Source: Epiperipatus broadwayi (Eukaryota; Onychophora; Udeonychophora; Euonychophora; Peripatidae). Taken from it: DNA of 64,000 nucleotides. This document shows, in pieces, positions 23,982 to 35,960 of this stretch. The notes beneath the pieces were generated by a model that had not been told where the DNA came from, ran no database searches, and saw only the letters and a list, made by a program, of their open reading frames with translations. The stretch lies in assembly GCA_028023455.1 (NCBI GenBank), contig JAQFVV010006629.1, positions 250,001-314,000 on the forward strand, in the 5' to 3' direction. The stretch's first letter is position 1. Each line of letters starts with the position of its first letter. The translations under genes were made by a program, and so were the position numbers.

Positions 23982-24701
23982 GTTTCCTGCAGTTCCCAGG
24001 CAGAGTGTGTACTCAAATGTCACACCTGGGAATTAGACGCAGCCATCACCCAGCCGCTAAGTTGTGGACGAGTCCAAGCTTCGACTGTCCATGACAATAC
24101 ATTTCTACGGGTCAACGGCGAGATGCCCTCCGTAGTCATTCCAAATATTTCCCATTATATTATATATTTTACAAAGCATCCGTGACTTAAATGTGCCACA
24201 CCCTCCATCCTTTAATAAATTCATTATTAGCAATACCGACCTCCCATCTGTATTAATTATTATTATAAAATAAATGCCTTGATCACATCCTCACTTTATC
24301 GCTTAGTAAGCTTTTGTCCATGCTATTCTCAAAATCATTCGTTTCCTGCGGTTCCCAGGCAGAGTGTGTAATCAAATGTCACACCTGGGAATTAGATGCA
24401 GACATCACCCAGCCGCTAAGTTGTGGATGAGTTTAAGCTTCGGCTGTCCGAGACAACACATTCCTACAGGTTAGCAGCAAGATGCCCTCCGTAGTCATTC
24501 CAAATATTTCCCATTATATTATATATATATTTTACAAAGCCCCCATGACTTAAATGTGCCACACCCTCCATCCTTTAATAAATTTATTATTAGCAATACC
24601 GACCTCCCATTTGTATTAATTATTATTATAAAATAAATGCCTTGATCACATCCCGACTTTATCGCTTAGTAAGCTTTTGTCCGTGCTATGCTCAAAATCA
24701 A
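23982..24701. repeat. Tandem dimer of structured 359-bp unit
   Basis: Two units start with GTTTCCTGC at 23982 and 24341. They are GC-richer than the surrounding DNA. Each begins with three potential hairpins: TTCCCAGG pairing CCTGGGAA with an inner TGTG/CACA helix; a TGGAC/GTCCA plus AGTC/GACT stem with one bulge; and CTACGG/CCGTAG around a GGC/GCC hairpin. In the second unit the middle stem carries C-to-T and A-to-G changes that keep G-U or A-U pairing. No ribozyme core and no protein were recognised. The two units differ enough to be an old duplication. Confidence 0.65.
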
Positions 24702-25642
24702 TAAATATTCTATAACCCTTAATTTTTAAATGTTTTATTAAACTTTTATAATTACTCAAAGCACCTCACACATGTTCCCATCTCTTTTAAGCACATTATC
24801 GTAATATTATATTAGCCTGAGGGATAGAATATATTTTCTTTAAAACCCTTTTGTCATTTAATGGAATGTAATGCCAACAATTATTTAATAAGCCTCCCTG
24901 TCTCATATAAGCAGACAATGGTGTTATATATATAAATAAATCTTTGAAATCATTTAAAACTAATTTTGATCTTTTATTTTATTGATTCCTATCACTGTCT
25001 CAGTCTATATATCTATTTTATACATTTCTTTTGTACATCCATAGACGTAAATTAGCAACCCAAATTTATCTTAGTATAGAGTCTTTTGTTTCTCCCTGAC
25101 CACCAGGCACCGGTAAAAGGTTATATTAGTAGTAGCATCAGATGCATTATCACGTAGGTGGCGCTGTGAAATTTGGACTTTAGATTCGAACTTAGTATTC
25201 GAACTTAGTATATCTAGAAGGCAACCCCTTCTAGAATGTTCAGTTTCGTGTTTGGGGTTTGAATTCTGCAGTGTGTTAGTGAGATAGACGATTCTGACCA
25301 TTACAGTAAACAAGGATTTTATTTCATTTCCCTTTAAGTACATTCTCACATGATTAAGTAAAATATTTGGCTTGCATATTGAAATACATGCCAGCAAAAT
25401 GAAGATATATTAGTTTTTGGTAATCCAGATAAAATTTTATTAATGAATGTATTTTATATTATTTAAGCTTTGTTTGAACTACGTATTAAATTTTTCTCAT
25501 GTTATGACAATGTTAAATTTTTATAGCCGTTTTAAAAATTATCACATGAGAAATATAAATTAATTTAATTTAAAATTGTTGTTTATTGTATTTAATACAA
25601 ATTATATGTTTTGCATTACTGCTGTTGACAATCATTTTAAAA
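24702..25642. other. AT-rich DNA, no gene assigned
   Basis: A CpG-bearing open frame of 108 codons on the minus strand (25071-25397) shows no domain, signal peptide or motif. A short direct repeat TTCGAACTTAGTAT occurs twice near 25188-25210. I do not call a gene. Confidence 0.4.
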
Positions 25643-25785
25643 CACTAAACATCACATGATCACCATATCTTGTGCTTACACAGTTTATACAGAGGCTAAA
25701 CTCTATACAGTAGCACCATCAGTGCAAGCCAGAGTAATCAATGGATACAAGGTTTGTGCACAAAATTTCTATCTAGTGACTATTC

Positions 25786-25844
25786 ATCCAATATTCCCAG
25801 ACTACTTTCCAGTGTGTGACTTCCATCAGTGAGAAGTCTTGGAT
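25786..25844 (-). ncRNA. Decayed hammerhead motif, copy A4
   Basis: On the minus strand stem II has become AGT-CACAC-ACT, still fully paired, which is a compensated change relative to GGC/GCC and AGC/GCT in other copies. The core is mutated to CTGATGG, and the stem III pair is lost because GAAAC has become GAAAG. Probably inactive. The cut position would be 25799/25800. Confidence 0.65.
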
Positions 25845-26226
25845 CTGAAAGCACTGCACCTAGATCTTAGAATCTAATGCAACTATCCAGTGGCTACCTT
25901 TTACCTTTATAGCTAACTATAAAGCTTTAAGTCCAAAATGAAAATAATATTTTCTATTCAAGCTCATCCACTTGTATAGTTGTATAGATCTGAACTCAGT
26001 TCAGCACCCATACTTTTTGGGGTCTTTGGTTCTTTAATAACCAGAGTCACCATAGTCCTATTGGGTAGGATTGATTTTAAATCACTAAACATCGCATGAT
26101 GACCATTTTTTATGCTTACACAAACTGTTTATACAGAGGCTAAGCTCTTACAGTAGCACCACCAGTGCAAGCCAGAGTAATCAATGGATGCAAGGTTTGC
26201 ATAAAATCCCTATTTAGTGCCTACTC

Positions 26227-26290
26227 ATCCAATATTCCCAGACTAGTTTCCAGCTTGAAGCTTTCATCAATGAGGAGAGAAGCCTTGGAT
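26227..26290 (-). ncRNA. Decayed hammerhead motif, copy A5
   Basis: The first core strand reads TTGATGA instead of CTGATGA. Stem II is AGC-TTCAA-GCT, and GAAA with the short stem III is kept. A five-base insertion disrupts the 5' strand of stem I. Its cut position lies 441 bp from that of A4. Confidence 0.65.
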
Positions 26291-26454
26291 GCTGAACTGA
26301 ATTCAGATCTATATAACTACATGCTGACAAGCTTGAATTGAAAACATTATAGTGTTTTCATTTTGGATTCAAAGCTTTATAGTTAGCTAATAAGGTGAAA
26401 GGTGACTTCTGGAGGGTTGCATTAGATCCTAAGATCTGTGTGCAGTGCTCTCAA

Positions 26455-26513
26455 ATCCAAGGCTCTTCACTGATGAAAGCCACAAGCTGGAAACTAGTCT
26501 GTGGATATTGGAT
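26455..26513 (+). ncRNA. Hammerhead motif, copy A6
   Basis: The core CTGATGA and GAAA, stem II AGC-CACAA-GCT, stem III and outer stem I ATCCAA/TTGGAT are intact on the plus strand. Inner stem I is TCTTCA against TGTGGA, with one T-T mismatch and one G-U pair. Confidence 0.75.
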
Positions 26514-26565
26514 GAATAATCAATGGATGCAAGGTTTGCATAAAATCCCTATTTAGTGCCTACTC

Positions 26566-26629
26566 ATCCAATATTCCCAGACTAGTTTCCAGCTTGAAGC
26601 TTTCATCAATGAGGAGAGAAGCCTTGGAT
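26566..26629 (-). ncRNA. Decayed hammerhead motif, copy A7
   Basis: This is nearly identical to copy A5, including the TTGATGA core change and the stem I insertion, consistent with a local duplication of the 26.2 kb segment. Confidence 0.65.
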
Positions 26630-26794
26630 GCTGATCTGAATTCAGATCTATATAACTATACAAGCTGACAAGCTTGAAATGAAAACATTATAGTGTTTTC
26701 ATTTTGGATTCAAAGCTTTATAGTAGCTAATAAGGTAAAAGGTGTCTTCTAGAGGGTTGCATTAGATCCTAAGATCTACGTGCAGTGCTCTCAG

Positions 26795-26853
26795 ATCCAA
26801 GGCTCCTCACTGATGAAAGCCACAAGCTGGAAACTAGTCTGGGGATATTGGAT
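26795..26853 (+). ncRNA. Type-I hammerhead ribozyme motif, copy A8
   Basis: All parts are intact on the plus strand: stem I ATCCAA/TTGGAT and TCCTCA/TGGGGA, CTGATGA, stem II AGC-CACAA-GCT, GAAA, and stem III AC-TA-GT with C17. Compared with A1 and A3, the outermost stem II base pair changed from G-C to A-T on both strands. Position 10.1/11.1 is A opposite G. Confidence 0.85.
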
Positions 26854-26906
26854 GAGTAGGCACTAGACAGGGATTTTATGCACAAATCTTAATTGCATCC
26901 ATTGAT

Positions 26907-27999
26907 AATTTTTTCCATGTAAATATTATATAAATATATTTTTAATTATCAAACTTTCTACTATTATAATAGGGCAGCTAGGGAAATGAAGAGAATTATT
27001 AAGTAAAAATTTTATTTGGTATATTTAATACATAAAAATTGAAAATGGAATACACAAAAATATATTTTAATTACCAAACTTTTACTAATGCTAGGGTACA
27101 GTTAGAGTTTGAAAGTGGACTATCTAAATATATTTTAATTATCAAATGGCTAGAGAAGTAGAGAGAATTAGTGAAAGAAATATTTATTTAGTATTCAATG
27201 CAACAAATATCAAAAATGGAATTTAGATAATAAAACATTAGAAAAAATTTATTGCTTAGAACATGTCCTCCTTATATATATACACACACAAATTAGAAGT
27301 ATATGTTGATAATCAACTGCACTATATTCTTTTATTTTTATTCTACTAACATGTGCAAAGTTTCAAGTTGATTTTGGTAATGTTAATGAAATAAAACAGT
27401 GAATTGTAGAGAATTACATGAGTTATCAACAGCTGTTAAAAATGACCTAAACTAGTGCTTATAAAAATGAGTTACAATCGTTATTTTTACCTGCTGTTGG
27501 TAACTCTTGTATTATTATTTCATGTAAATATTATTTAATTATTAGAAAATTACATTCTTTAATCTAATAAAGGGAGAAAAAATGTCAGCACAGCTAGTAT
27601 TATATATATCTTAAATAACAAAACAAAAGACCAAATACAAAATGTATGTAAAAAAATATCTAAATAAATTTTTGTATTGTGTTTTATCTCCTGTATTTAT
27701 TTTTTTATTTTAATGTTTAATGATGGATAAAAAAAATGTATATATTTTTTATTATAATACATTAAGGTTTTATTTTAAAATATTTAAATGTCTTTATATT
27801 TGATTTCTTTTTTTTCTCTCACTGCATGTAATATGATTCAAATATACAACTTTATTTTATTAGCAAGTATTTAACAAACAAATATTGTGGATGGGTTATA
27901 TTATGAATGTTGACATTATGATTGAATGGTTAATTGACTGCTGTTGCTTGCTTCATATTTGGCATAAGCAGGTCTCTATTTAATAACATTTAATAGTTT
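26907..27999. other. AT-rich DNA, no gene seen
   Basis: Diverged repeats of about 110 bp containing ATATATTTTAATTA and AAACTTT occur around 26930-27160. The remainder has no supported feature. Confidence 0.45.
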
Positions 28000-28579
28000 T
28001 TAACCCTTTGAAAACCAGGCGGCCATCTTTAATTTTTTAAAAAATTTACCCTAACTCTAATAACTTAGATATTTTGTGTTTGAATGTAATAAATATATAA
28101 AAATAATGTTGTAAAAGCAAGTACATATATGAAAGAATATAATGAAGCTGTTAAAATAATCATTTCATAAAGAAAAAGTTAAAAAAAATAATATTTATAA
28201 CAGATTTAAGAATGTTTGTTTTACACTGATTCACAAATCCTAAATTTTGAAATTCAAATGATAAAATGACACTTTCATAAACAGCTTCTTCACATTCCTC
28301 ACAAATTTACAAAAAAAAATGATGTATTGGAAGTCTTACCTGAGGTAATTTTTCCCTGAGAAAATTACTAAAACAGCTGACTTGCTGTGATCCATTTTCA
28401 TTCCACAGCCAGATATGTTCAGTTTTGTAAATTATCTGTAAAAATATGAATGGTTTTTAGTGGAGAAAAAAGTAATAGAACAGTGTAATTCAAAAATAAA
28501 TAAATAAACTCATAAAAAATAAAATGAATAAAAATAAATCAATAAAGATAATTTTTTATTATTATTAACAATGATTACA

Positions 28580-28990
28580 TGTGTGGAAGAAAGGCTAAGT
28601 TCAAATACATGGCACTATAACACAGAGTGGATGGATTGATGAAGTCAGAAACCGTGTATAAAATATCCTATATTACATGAAATTCCAGTTGTGTAGCATA
28701 AACTTGTATATAAATATATTTATTATTTTGCATAAAAGATATGAAGAAAGGCTGAGTTCAAATACATGGCACTATAATACAGAATGGATGGATTGATGAA
28801 ACCAGAAAGTGTGTATAAATATCCTATATTACATGAAATTCCAATTGTGTAATATGAACTTGTATATAAATATATTTATTATTTTGCATAAAAAATATGA
28901 AGAAAGGCTGAGTTCAAATACATGGCACTGTAACAATAACTGGATAGATTGAAGAAGCCAGAAAATTTATACAATATCCTATATTACTTG
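28580..28990 (+). repeat. 156-bp tandem repeat, about 2.6 copies
   Basis: Units start with GAAGAAAGGCT at about 28586, 28742 and 28898. Each contains GAGTTCAAATACATGGCACT (the first unit has a variant), a GGATTGATGAA-type segment and TATCCTATATTAC. GAGTTCAAATA resembles a Pol III B box. The array sits inside the piggyBac-type element. Confidence 0.65.
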
Positions 28991-29149
28991 CCTAAAATTG
29001 ACACAAATCAATTGAGGGTCATAACTTTAGCACTGATGCAATAATTCGTCCATAAATTCAAACTTGGTCATGCATGATACACTATTCATATTTATAATCA
29101 TGCCAAAAAATGCATTAGCTCACGCAGTGACAGATACCCCAGTCCCCAA

Positions 29150-29500
29150 CTTTTTTCCATTCTACAGCATATTTATTTGAAAATATTATAATTTATTATT
29201 CTATAGCATATTTATTTATTTCAGTACATCGAAAATATTATAATTTATTATTATATAACATATTTATTTGTTTCAGTAAATAGAAAATATTATAATTTAT
29301 AAAAAATATATATATATAAAAGTAATTTCATACTCGCGAATGTTATCAAAAAACGTTTATTTGTTTCAGTACATCAAAAATATTATAATTTATTATTATA
29401 TAACATATTTAATTGTTTTAGTAAATATAAAATATTATAATTTATAAAAAAAAATATATAAAAAAAAGTAATTACATACCCTTGAACGTTATCCAAAAAC
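29150..29500 (+). repeat. Nested AT-rich tandem repeats
   Basis: Units of about 60 bp containing CAGTACATCGAAAATATTAT or variants repeat several times. A longer period of about 146 bp is marked by AGTAATTTCATACTCGCGAA and AGTAATTACATACCCTTGAA. The tract lies inside the piggyBac-type element. Confidence 0.55.
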
Positions 29501-29847
29501 GTAATTTGAGAAGAGAGCCCAGAATCACGGACAACTTCAACGGAAAATCACAATAAAATCTTCAGTAATTGATCCAATAATTGTGGAATAACTTTTTTAC
29601 GATAAATAAAATGAGAAAAATCAAAAAAAAAAAAAAATTTTAGGTACACTTTGCTAAAAATATTCATAAAAAATCTAAAAATTGTCGTACAGAAAAAATT
29701 CTTAGAGTTTCAGGTAGATATTAAAATGGCGCAAAAAATGACGTATTGCGCATATGTGTGACGTTTACCGTTTACGCGTAAACTCAGCTCAAAATAGAAA
29801 TTTCTAGACAAGTCGTACAAAAGTCGTTCTGGTTGTCAAAGGGTTAA

Positions 29848-32800
29848 AATAATCTGAATTAATAAATATATATATATATAATCCAGATGATTTAAAAAGT
29901 CAAGATGATCATAAATTTCTTTAATATATAAATATTACAGATTTAAATTTTACATTTTCACAAATATTACTTTGCACTTTAATCTTCACTATACCTTTTA
30001 TCACTTTGTTTGTAGAAATAACCCTTTTTACACTGAATAAATAAAAAGCATTGCCAAAATGCTGGATAAGTAAATATTTATAAAAAAAAAAAAAAAATGT
30101 AAATTTTGTAAACCAAGAAAAGACTGCTTTAATTTTTAAATAAACTTATTTATAAATACTATTTTATAAATAAATATATAATTAATTACAAAAAAAAAAA
30201 GAATTACCTTTTAATATAATTTTACCACATGCTCCATGATATAACAATTTGGTTTTTGCAACAAGATCAACTATTATAAATGTTTTTTTAAAAGTTAATG
30301 ATTAAAGTTTTGAGTTGCTATTTTCTATGAAAAATTGAAAACTATGAACTAAGTTTATTTATTACTGAGTTGTGATTATTTTATGATTTCATTTTTTTTA
30401 TACTAATTTATGTAATATATTGTCTATTTTCTTTAATTTTAATATGCAAAATTAAATAGAAAATGTTATCTAAAATATAATTTATGCTAAAAATAAAATA
30501 TAGTATTTTGTGAAAATTTTGAAGCTGTAATTTTATCTGAATTAATTAAAAGATTATTCAGAATATCAGTTGCTGAAGTAATAATTTTGCATATATAAAT
30601 ATTATATGGATTCAGTATAATTAATTGTAGTAAAAATATATGTATCAGTGTTTTGGCTGTCTCATACCAATCATCAACTGGGTAATAAATATGAAATAAT
30701 TGTGTATGTGTGTATATATATTGAACAAAATTGGGAAAATATTTCTGTCTTATTTACAATCTGCTTTCAGGCAGAGAAATTAATGTATATTCATAGGCGT
30801 GGAAGAACTTAAAATTTCACCTATAAAGATCAATCCCATTTATTTTTAAAAAAGTCTTTAATATATATTGAGTATTTCGATATTGTTTAGAATAAATATA
30901 TTTCTAATGCATTTTACAGATTTTTGAGAAATATCAGTGAGTAAATTTATTAATTTATATTTTTCAAATGAGTACATTTAGGATTAAATACAAAATGTTA
31001 TTTAACTAAATTATACCTAGTAGTAGCAAGTCAGTCTAGTAAAAGTAAATTATTACTTTTATTAAATCTTTCAAAAATTTCAATAGAAAATATGTTAAGC
31101 ATATATATATATAATCTAAAGATAAGTGCAGATTATCAGGCAATAAGATGTTATGATTAAGCAGTAGCATTTATTATCATTACTTACAACTGTCCTAACA
31201 CAATTTATTCCAGTGTCTCAGTATTTAGAATGCAAATCAACGTTAACTTTAATAAATGCTTTCTGTCATTTCTAATTCGCACACTTTTTTATGTTCAACT
31301 AAGGGTTAAGTATTTCAAGATTTATCTATCTATAGTTTTTATATTTCTAACTTTTTTTTAATTATTAAAATACAGCACTTTAATATCTGAATGTGATATT
31401 AACAATAAAATTTTAAAAACTAGTATTTTGTGTTGAGAATTAGATTTTGTCATTCAGCAGCATAAATTTAGAATAAATATTTTCCCTTAATTCATTCTTA
31501 GCTAAATAGTTTTTATTAAAATTGTTTTTAGATAAGACTTTATATATAGATTTTTTTCTTTTACATTTTTTTTAAATTGTGTATTTAATGTTACCTTATT
31601 GTTTAAATGCAGACATTTATTGCAGCCATTTAAAATATTTAAATTCTATTCACATGCAAAAACTGTTAGCTGTAAAGATTCCATGTATAATATATTTTAC
31701 TATATTTATAAAGAGTATTAATTTTCTGTATTTTCATTGTATAGAGTGAACCAAAAGTTCTTAATATAAAAGGTTTTTTTTTTTTTTTAGAAAAATTGTA
31801 GATTGATTTTTGAAAATAAATTTTTGTTATCCAAGTATAAGATAATTTTTATGCACAATTTAAAAAGTCATGAATGCATAAAAAGTGAAACATCAAGTAT
31901 GAAAAAATCCACCAAACCTTGTTACATAATTTTAAAAAGTAGAAAGTGTGGCAAGCAATCAAACGTTTTCTCCACAATGTTAACTTGAAATACAATATTA
32001 AAAGAGCATTGTTTATATTTATAGAGTGCAGATACTCTCTTTACAAGCTAGTAATAAATCATGTTACTTTAACTTTATTATTAATATACTTAACATATTT
32101 TATTTATAAATGAAGCAACTTTTCATGTTTGGAATTTTTGCTGTGGATTATATATATATCTGCACTAGAATTAAAATTTAGTCATTTTTCAATCTAAATT
32201 TTGTTATTAATTAAATTAAGATAAATTTTTCCTTATTTACTTATGGCAAGATATTAAATAAATAGAGTAAATTGGTTTAGCTTATGATACATGAAACCTT
32301 ATTGATTTTTTTCCAGAATGCTTTGTATAATTATTGAAAACTCATAATTTTTTTTTTTTTAATCTCTCTCTGATTTGAAGTTAGGATTATCTTATTAGTG
32401 GCTGGTAATTAAATTTTGTAAAGCCAACTTTATTTAATGTTAGCAGCTAGCACCTAATGTAATGGGCATCATTCAGTATTTACATTCACACAATTATAGA
32501 CAAATGTCTGAATAAGCCTTAATCTAAGAATAAACAGTATAGCATACAGGAATGTGCACTTGAAGTAATATAAATATATAACAGGTACATCATTACTTTT
32601 TAAAATAGATAATTCTCCATGAAATCTGCGAATTGATATAAATAATTTTATTATTTTTGCAATCAATATTCTTCTTTGGTAATGAAACATAAGGCATCAA
32701 ACATTCTTATGTGATATTAATTATATGTTTGTTTGTATCTATTCTAATAATGGACTAGTCTCTTTTGAGCATTTTTTGAATTAACTGATTTGTTCTATCT

Positions 32801-32985
32801 AATTTTATAATATTAATCATTTATATTTATTTATTTATAGGTAGACTTATTAATCTCAATAATTGTAGTGGATTGCCATCAGAGAGGGCTTATCGTTTGT
32901 TTTTGTTTTTTGTAAAAAAAAGGGCAGTGCTTTAACTTATAATAAAAAAATTGCATGTGATGTAATATGATTTCTCCTTATATGG
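29848..32985. other. AT-rich DNA, no gene seen
   Basis: No supported feature. TA microsatellites occur near 29865 and 31105, and poly-T near 31775. Confidence 0.5.
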
Positions 32986-32989
32986 AGTC

Positions 32990-34250
32990 AGGAATCTCTC
33001 AGCAACTATGCCCAGAGAAACCTGTTAGTTATTTTATCTTCCCTTTCCATTTCCCAGCCTAAGTTTTTCCATATCCTGCTCCATCCCATTTCCATAACAT
33101 AATCTTTGTTGATCCCATGGCCTTAATAACTAAATCTCACTTATCTTTTTCCAAACCCAGCATAAAAACCAATAACCCAATTTCTGTATAATCATTTTGT
33201 TATATTTATTCTTCCATAACTTCATTATTTGTACCCTTTCTGCTTTCAGGCATTTACATTTAATTAACAGATGCATAATATTTTCTATACCTTCCTTATA
33301 CAACTTGCAAACTAAATCACCCACATTTTTTCATTTACGTATATATTCCCTTGTTGTGAAAGATCCTGTTCGAGCCTTAAATAGTAAACTACTTTCCTTG
33401 CTATTATCATATATTAACTTACATCCATTATTATGTTTAATTCTATATATATTTAAACTCCTTATTCTCCATACTAGTTCTCCATCTCTCCAACTCCCTA
33501 TTCTTTATTAATACATCTATTCTTCTATCCCATTCCTTACCATTATAACATTCTACAATTCTCCTAACACAACCATCCCATCTTTTGTACAAGCAAACTG
33601 ACAAATTTTTTATCCAAATCGTCTGTATACCACATAACTTTTCTCACCCATCTTGTTGCCTGCCCTTTACTCATAACCCAAGTAAATACTATTTTGGCTA
33701 TTCTTTTATTATCCATAAACTGCAATCTACCAAACATTCTCATTTTGCTTTTCGCATTTCTCATAAAAAAACTTGACCATCCCATTCCTCCTTGGATTGC
33801 CTCCTTCGCTGTCCACACATTGCATCTAATGCATGTCTTCCTACTTCTTTTTGTACTTTATCTAAGTAATTTAATACCCCTTTATTAACATATAACACAT
33901 CATTACCATATGTTAACCCTGTTTCTGCCACTCCCTTCCATATAATTCTAGCTACATATTTATTATATGAAAATGCTGTTAATTTCTTTAGCAATCCTTT
34001 TCTTTTTTTTTTTTTGCTTCATTTATCAATTTTTTCTACCATTCATCCAAGCAATTTCTCTGATTACTTAAGATGATTCCCAAATAGTTATATCTATTCA
34101 CCATACTTAACTTTATATTCCCCAATAAAAATTCTTTGTCTTCTCTTTCCCCAGTATTAATTGTCATTACTTTGGATTTTTCTTCACTAAATTTAATCCT
34201 CATCTCTTTATCCACCTTTGCACATGTCTTCAGCAAATAAATTATAGTAG
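32990..34250 (-). pseudogene. LINE, RT C-terminus to 3' end, degenerate
   Basis: On the minus strand, from 34240 downward, the frames encode in order FSEEKSKVM and NRYNYLGIIL, the end of the RT palm and thumb region; a region with VLNYLDKVQKEVGRHAL; a tryptophan-rich part; and near 33240 IENIMHLLIKCKCLKAER, which matches the HLL-x(2)-C zinc-ribbon-like C-terminal motif of several LINE clades. Several frameshifts and stops separate these pieces. The upstream RT core and endonuclease are missing, so this is a 5'-truncated dead copy. The clade is not assigned. Confidence 0.7.
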
Positions 34251-34756
34251 AGTCCTGACATCTATATCAGCATAAACCATTTTAAATCTCAAACACAATT
34301 TCACATAACACTTTTTTTTTTTGTGATATAAATAAAATTGAAAGCACTTGCATTTTCTTTCTTCACTTTTTTTACTTCCAAAAGTTTGATATAGTCAGTA
34401 TTTCATTTAATAAAATATTTTTTAAGTATAAAAATAACAATTCTATAAAACCTTCACAACTACCTTTTTTAATAACAATAAAATATGTTATCAATTTATT
34501 AGTAAATTTAAAAAATCATGTTTCTGAAATAGGTTGTACAGTTATAAAGAATGAAATATCTATTAGAAAAATAATGAAAAGAGAAATGTAAATTTTGCTT
34601 ATTCTCCTGAAGCAGTTGAAGTTGTGAATATGTTAAAAAATAATTTTTGTAATTCAATATACTTTTTAAGTTTTCTTATGTAATTGTAATTCAAATTAAG
34701 TGCTTAGAAGCATGGACTAAGAAAAATTTGAAATGGAATTCTTCAAGAAATAAAGT

Positions 34757-35097
34757 CAGTTTAAAATGAAATTCTTATCCTCTTAATATAGTATGTTGAG
34801 TGTGCTTTTGATATATCTATAATGATATCATATTCATAGCAATACAGCTGCAAATTGTGGGAAAATGGCATGATAAGTAGGTTCACATAACCACTTTTTG
34901 TTGATGATATATCAGGCCAACAAAGTGAACTCCGCAAACAAAAAAGAATTCTGCTTTTCCCTCTCTAAAAAGTGGGTCATGTAAACTTATTTATTTACAT
35001 ATTATTTACATTACACCATTCACTCACACCTTGCAGCATATATTGAAAGTAAGATCAGCATACTATATTAAGAGGATAAGAATTTGATTTTAAGCTG
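34757..35097. repeat. Fold-back element with ~43-bp inverted ends
   Basis: The left end carries CAGTTTAAAATGAAATTC and CTTATCCTCTTAATATAG, the right end the complement of the latter and a close complement of the former. Weaker complementarity extends a little outside and inside. No ORF lies between. It is probably a MITE-like element. Confidence 0.55.
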
Positions 35098-35489
35098 TCC
35101 TTATTTTGCAAATAAATTGAGGATAAGAACTGGAAAATTATTTTATAGACGGCTTTGTATTTTATTAGTCTGTATGAATAATTTACCAAGGATCTGAAAT
35201 AGCTAAATGTAACCAATTCATTGCAACTAGAAAATGGATGTATAGGTTCCAAAGTTGATCCAGATTTAAAACATCAAAATAGCTTATCTCATATATACTT
35301 TTTTCACTAGGAGACTTGTAATAAAATATAATGAGTGTTGGCATTCCTCAATACTTAATAATTTCTGAGAACAAATTACACGTAATTATATTAAGTAAAT
35401 AATGTGGAAAATAAATTTAATTATGGCAGAATATGCAATTTTAATGCAGATAATTAATTAAAACTGTATATGTATGACAACTGTTTAAA

Positions 35490-35960
35490 TATATAATTAA
35501 GATGCCCTTTAGCTTCACCACATGACTAAACACTTCCAAGGCAAAACAGGATATCTAAATTTTTCTTCTATATATCTGAAGGATTATCAGAAATACAGTT
35601 GTTAGAAGGGATAGGTTTTTAATCAATCAAATTTATTTTTCAATAATTTTAAACCTGATTGACATATATATTTTATACAAATAATTGGCATTGTAATTAT
35701 ACCATATTTTATATAATGTTTTGAGATTAACTCATTGCACCTATTTATATACAATTAAAGCATTCTCTTGATTCAGCACATACCAATACATTTTAAAGAT
35801 AAAAGAGGATACCTCTTTATCTTTTTCATCTTTCATATTTATGGAGGATTGTCTGCAATGTTTTAGCTAAAAATAATGAATTTTTAATCAATCAGAAATT
35901 TATTTCTAAATAGTTTTATGCCTGATTGACATATGTATCACACATGTATAAAATATCTTT
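35490..35960. repeat. Diverged ~265-bp tandem duplication
   Basis: TTTTTAATCAATCA occurs at about 35617 and 35881, and CCTGATTGACATAT at about 35654 and 35922. Intervening sequence is alignable but diverged. The tract is non-coding. Confidence 0.5.

Larger units (their letters stand above)
25643..26906. mobile_element. Hammerhead-bearing retrozyme-like cluster A-II
   Basis: Two direct family A monomers start with CACTAAACATC at 25643 and again near 26084, 441 bp apart. The second then switches to inverted orientation around 26290-26340, back to direct near 26515, and to inverted again near 26640-26700, ending near 26906. Five ribozyme motifs lie in alternating orientation (25786, 26227, 26455, 26566, 26795). 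The segment around 26515-26700 repeats 26170-26340 almost exactly, so part of the mosaic has itself been duplicated. No clear target-site duplication is visible. Confidence 0.75.
28004..29843. mobile_element. Non-autonomous piggyBac-type element
   Basis: The left end reads CCCTTTGAAAACCAG and the right end is its near complement (CTGGTTGTCAAAGGG). Both are directly flanked by TTAA (28000-28003 and 29844-29847), the target site and footprint typical of piggyBac elements. The 1.84-kb interior holds tandem repeats and no transposase frame; near the right end is a CpG-bearing zone with the palindrome GTTTACGCGTAAAC and repeated GTCGTAC or GTCGTTC motifs that could be subterminal transposase-binding repeats. 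Superfamily assignment rests on the TTAA and CCC-type ends. Confidence 0.65.

Noticed and set aside
23901-24185. 94-codon open frame over the GC-richer tandem repeat
   Set aside because: The frame is not conserved in the second tandem unit, while the RNA pairings are. It is a by-product of GC-richer sequence.
25071-25397. 108-codon open frame on the minus strand
   Set aside because: No domain, motif or homology is recognisable, and it sits in non-coding repeat-like sequence. Length alone is not evidence in this window.
28640-28960. TTGATGA..GAAA in 156-bp repeats as a true hammerhead
   Set aside because: No stem II, no matching stem I strands and a changed first core base. Kept only as a weak lead.
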